DNA of 7,723 nucleotides, taken from positions 1 through 7,723 of the forward strand of contig JALOBD010000104.1 in NCBI GenBank assembly GCA_023228445.1, written 5' to 3'. Within the stretch, counting starts at the first letter, position 1. The number at the start of each line of letters is the position of its first letter. The notes under the pieces were generated by a model. The model did not search any database, was not told the DNA's origin, and worked only from the letters and a program-made list of their open reading frames with translations. The DNA is from Sphaerochaeta sp. GTDB lineage: Bacteria; Spirochaetota; Spirochaetia; Sphaerochaetales; Sphaerochaetaceae. Positions 6,677 through 7,723 of the stretch are shown one piece after another. A program made the position numbers and the translations under genes.

Positions 6677-7459
6677 CTACTGGACGAGCCGTTGGATCTC
6701 CGGTTGTCCTTTTTCGTTGTTCCGGCGTTTGATGAGCTTCTCGCCCTCCAATCGTGCCAAGAGGTTGGAGAGGCTCTTGTAACTCGAGCGCTCGATCATC
6801 CGGCTCTTGTCCATCTGATGGAACTTGGTGCCCACGAAGCTGACCAGCTGCCAACTGTCGAACTCGAAGGAGTCGACAACCTTCTTCATCAACTCCTCGA
6901 CCTGTGCATCGATCTTCTTGGTGTCACGCTTCTCCGCCGCTTTCTTGACCTTCGCCGCACCAACATCCTTGGTCTCCTCGACCTTGGCCTTGGGCATGAA
7001 GTTCTCGATGATCAGGATCTCATCGACACAGTTGCTGAAGATTGGCTTGTCGGCGACCATCTCCTTGGTCACCAGGAAGACCTCCTTGCCGTACTTGCGG
7101 AGCATCTCCATGATGACGGTGAAGTCGCTGTCGCTGGTGATGAAGACGTAGCGGTCGATGACCGGCATGTTGATGATGATCGTCTCCAACGCCTCGAGGC
7201 TGATGATCAGATCGGCCCGGTTCTTGTGGGTCGCGGTAATGGAGGGAGTGTCGCGGATGGTGAAGTTGTACTCCACCAGCTGTTTTTCCAGTCGTTTGAT
7301 GGCCTTGCTGTTCCCGCATGCCATCTTGATAACGAAGATGTTCTCCTCATCGGGGTTTTCGTTGTGCCTCAGAGTCAACTCGTCAATGAGAAGCTTCAAG
7401 TCGAGGGCGGTGGGGATGTTCTCCAAATCGATATAAATGGCGTTGTTTTTTCGTCTCAT
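6677..7459 (-). CDS. NYN (PIN-like) domain protein, putative ribonuclease, with C-terminal winged-helix/LOTUS-like domain
   Basis: The 260-residue protein begins with a NYN domain (about 5-150) of the LabA/MARF1-type PIN-like nuclease superfamily. Acidic residues at the expected places are D11 (IYIDLENIP), D83 (NRADLIISLEA) and D110/D112 (ITSDSDFTVIMEMLRKYGKEV), which would bind the metal for RNA cleavage. A Lys/Ala/Glu-rich linker (about 156-186) leads to a C-terminal domain (188-258) ending in SLSNLLARLEGEKLIKRR, a winged-helix shape close to OST-HTH/LOTUS RNA-binding domains often fused to NYN. There is no signal or membrane segment, so it is cytoplasmic. It lies between an RluA-type synthase and a cyclase gene in one operon. 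The start is uncertain: ATG 7459 is given, but GTG 7465 sits 6 bases after GGTGGAG and is at least as good, and GTG 7477 is also in frame. The RNA target is unknown. Confidence 0.85.
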   Translation of the reverse strand: MRRKNNAIYIDLENIPTALDLKLLIDELTLRHNENPDEENIFVIKMACGNSKAIKRLEKQLVEYNFTIRDTPSITATHKNRADLIISLEALETIIINMPVIDRYVFITSDSDFTVIMEMLRKYGKEVFLVTKEMVADKPIFSNCVDEILIIENFMPKAKVEETKDVGAAKVKKAAEKRDTKKIDAQVEELMKKVVDSFEFDSWQLVSFVGTKFHQMDKSRMIERSSYKSLSNLLARLEGEKLIKRRNNEKGQPEIQRLVQ

Positions 7460-7496
7460 GGACACATGATACTCCACCTGTCAATCTTCTGAAAGC

Positions 7497-7723
7497 TCAA
7501 AATGGGGTTTCCGTCCTGATACACACCTCGGACCCGGTCAGCGGGTGGGTGAAGCGCACCATTGTGGCGTGGAGGTAGAGGCGCTCGGTCATGCCGCTGC
7601 CATAGAGACGGTCGCCAAGGATGGGGTGGCCCAACCCCTTGGGGTGTGCGCTGTGCAGGCGCAGCTGGTGGGTGCGCCCCGTCAGGGGGGTGAAGCGGAT
7701 CCGGGTGACAAACGAGCCGTCAG
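7497..7723 (-). CDS. RluA-family pseudouridine synthase (C-terminal part, cut by window edge)
   Basis: Only the last 75 codons are present; the catalytic Asp motif and any S4 domain lie beyond the right edge. The visible part carries the conserved end of RluA-type rRNA/tRNA pseudouridine synthases: a beta-strand FVTRIRFTPLTGRTHQLRLH, then GHPILGDRLYG, then RLYLHATMVRFTHPLTG and a terminal TETPF. The ending shortly after the HPLTG block resembles the short RluA class rather than RluC or RluD, but specificity (rRNA or tRNA site) cannot be told from this fragment. The TGA stop (7499-7497) lies 31-37 bases before the likely starts of the NYN gene on the same strand, so it is probably the upstream gene of the same operon. 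Confidence 0.9.
   Translation of the reverse strand, partial: DGSFVTRIRFTPLTGRTHQLRLHSAHPKGLGHPILGDRLYGSGMTERLYLHATMVRFTHPLTGSEVCIRTETPF

Noticed and set aside
6669..6854. 62-codon N-terminal extension of the cyclase
   Set aside because: It lies inside the NYN coding region, is polar and featureless, and GGAGG just upstream of the ATG at 6668 marks the true start before the membrane anchor.
6692..7492. Plus-strand open frame of 266 codons opposite the NYN gene
   Set aside because: It covers the NYN gene almost exactly, is Leu/Asp/Val-rich and featureless, while the minus-strand frame shows clear NYN motifs.

Overview
This window looks like chromosomal DNA from a GC-rich diderm bacterium. 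My best guess is a spirochaete (Spirochaetota, perhaps the Sphaerochaeta side). The reasons are the set of RND permease, LolA-like protein and outer-membrane barrel without a membrane-fusion protein, the short hydrophobic Sec signal peptides, and the general look of the NYN protein and the pyruvate kinase. There is no rRNA or other taxonomic marker, so this is inference. Gene density is very high. There are no mobile elements, tRNAs, CRISPR arrays or stretches over 300 bases without a gene.

Left block (1-3465, minus strand, read right to left) is one tightly packed operon. It encodes a 785-residue RND/MMPL-type inner-membrane permease, a 252-residue periplasmic LolA-like protein that starts inside the permease stop codon (ATGA overlap), and the first 116 residues of an exported protein that looks like the start of an outer-membrane beta-barrel and runs off the left edge. 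Together they suggest a trans-envelope route for a lipid or other hydrophobic molecule: inner-membrane pump, periplasmic carrier, outer-membrane acceptor. The substrate cannot be read from the sequence.

Middle (3466-5020): a 121-base divergent intergenic region holds a perfect 7-2-7 inverted repeat that can also form a competing hairpin. It separates the permease operon from pyk on the plus strand. Pyk is a complete 477-residue pyruvate kinase with the Leu/Gln/Lys signature of potassium-independent enzymes. Its start has no clear Shine-Dalgarno sequence.

Right block (4998-7723, minus strand) is a second operon: the C-terminal end of an RluA-family pseudouridine synthase (entering from the right edge), a NYN-domain putative ribonuclease with a C-terminal winged-helix/LOTUS-like domain, and a membrane diguanylate cyclase with a periplasmic sensor domain, seven further membrane segments and a GGDEF domain. 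The last two genes are joined by a ribosome-binding site that abuts the stop codon. The 3' end of the cyclase gene overlaps the 3' end of pyk by 23 bases. I see no clearly novel system. The most unusual points are the asymmetric proton-relay motif and acidic insert of the permease, the pyk leader, and the operon pairing RNA-acting proteins with a c-di-GMP synthase.
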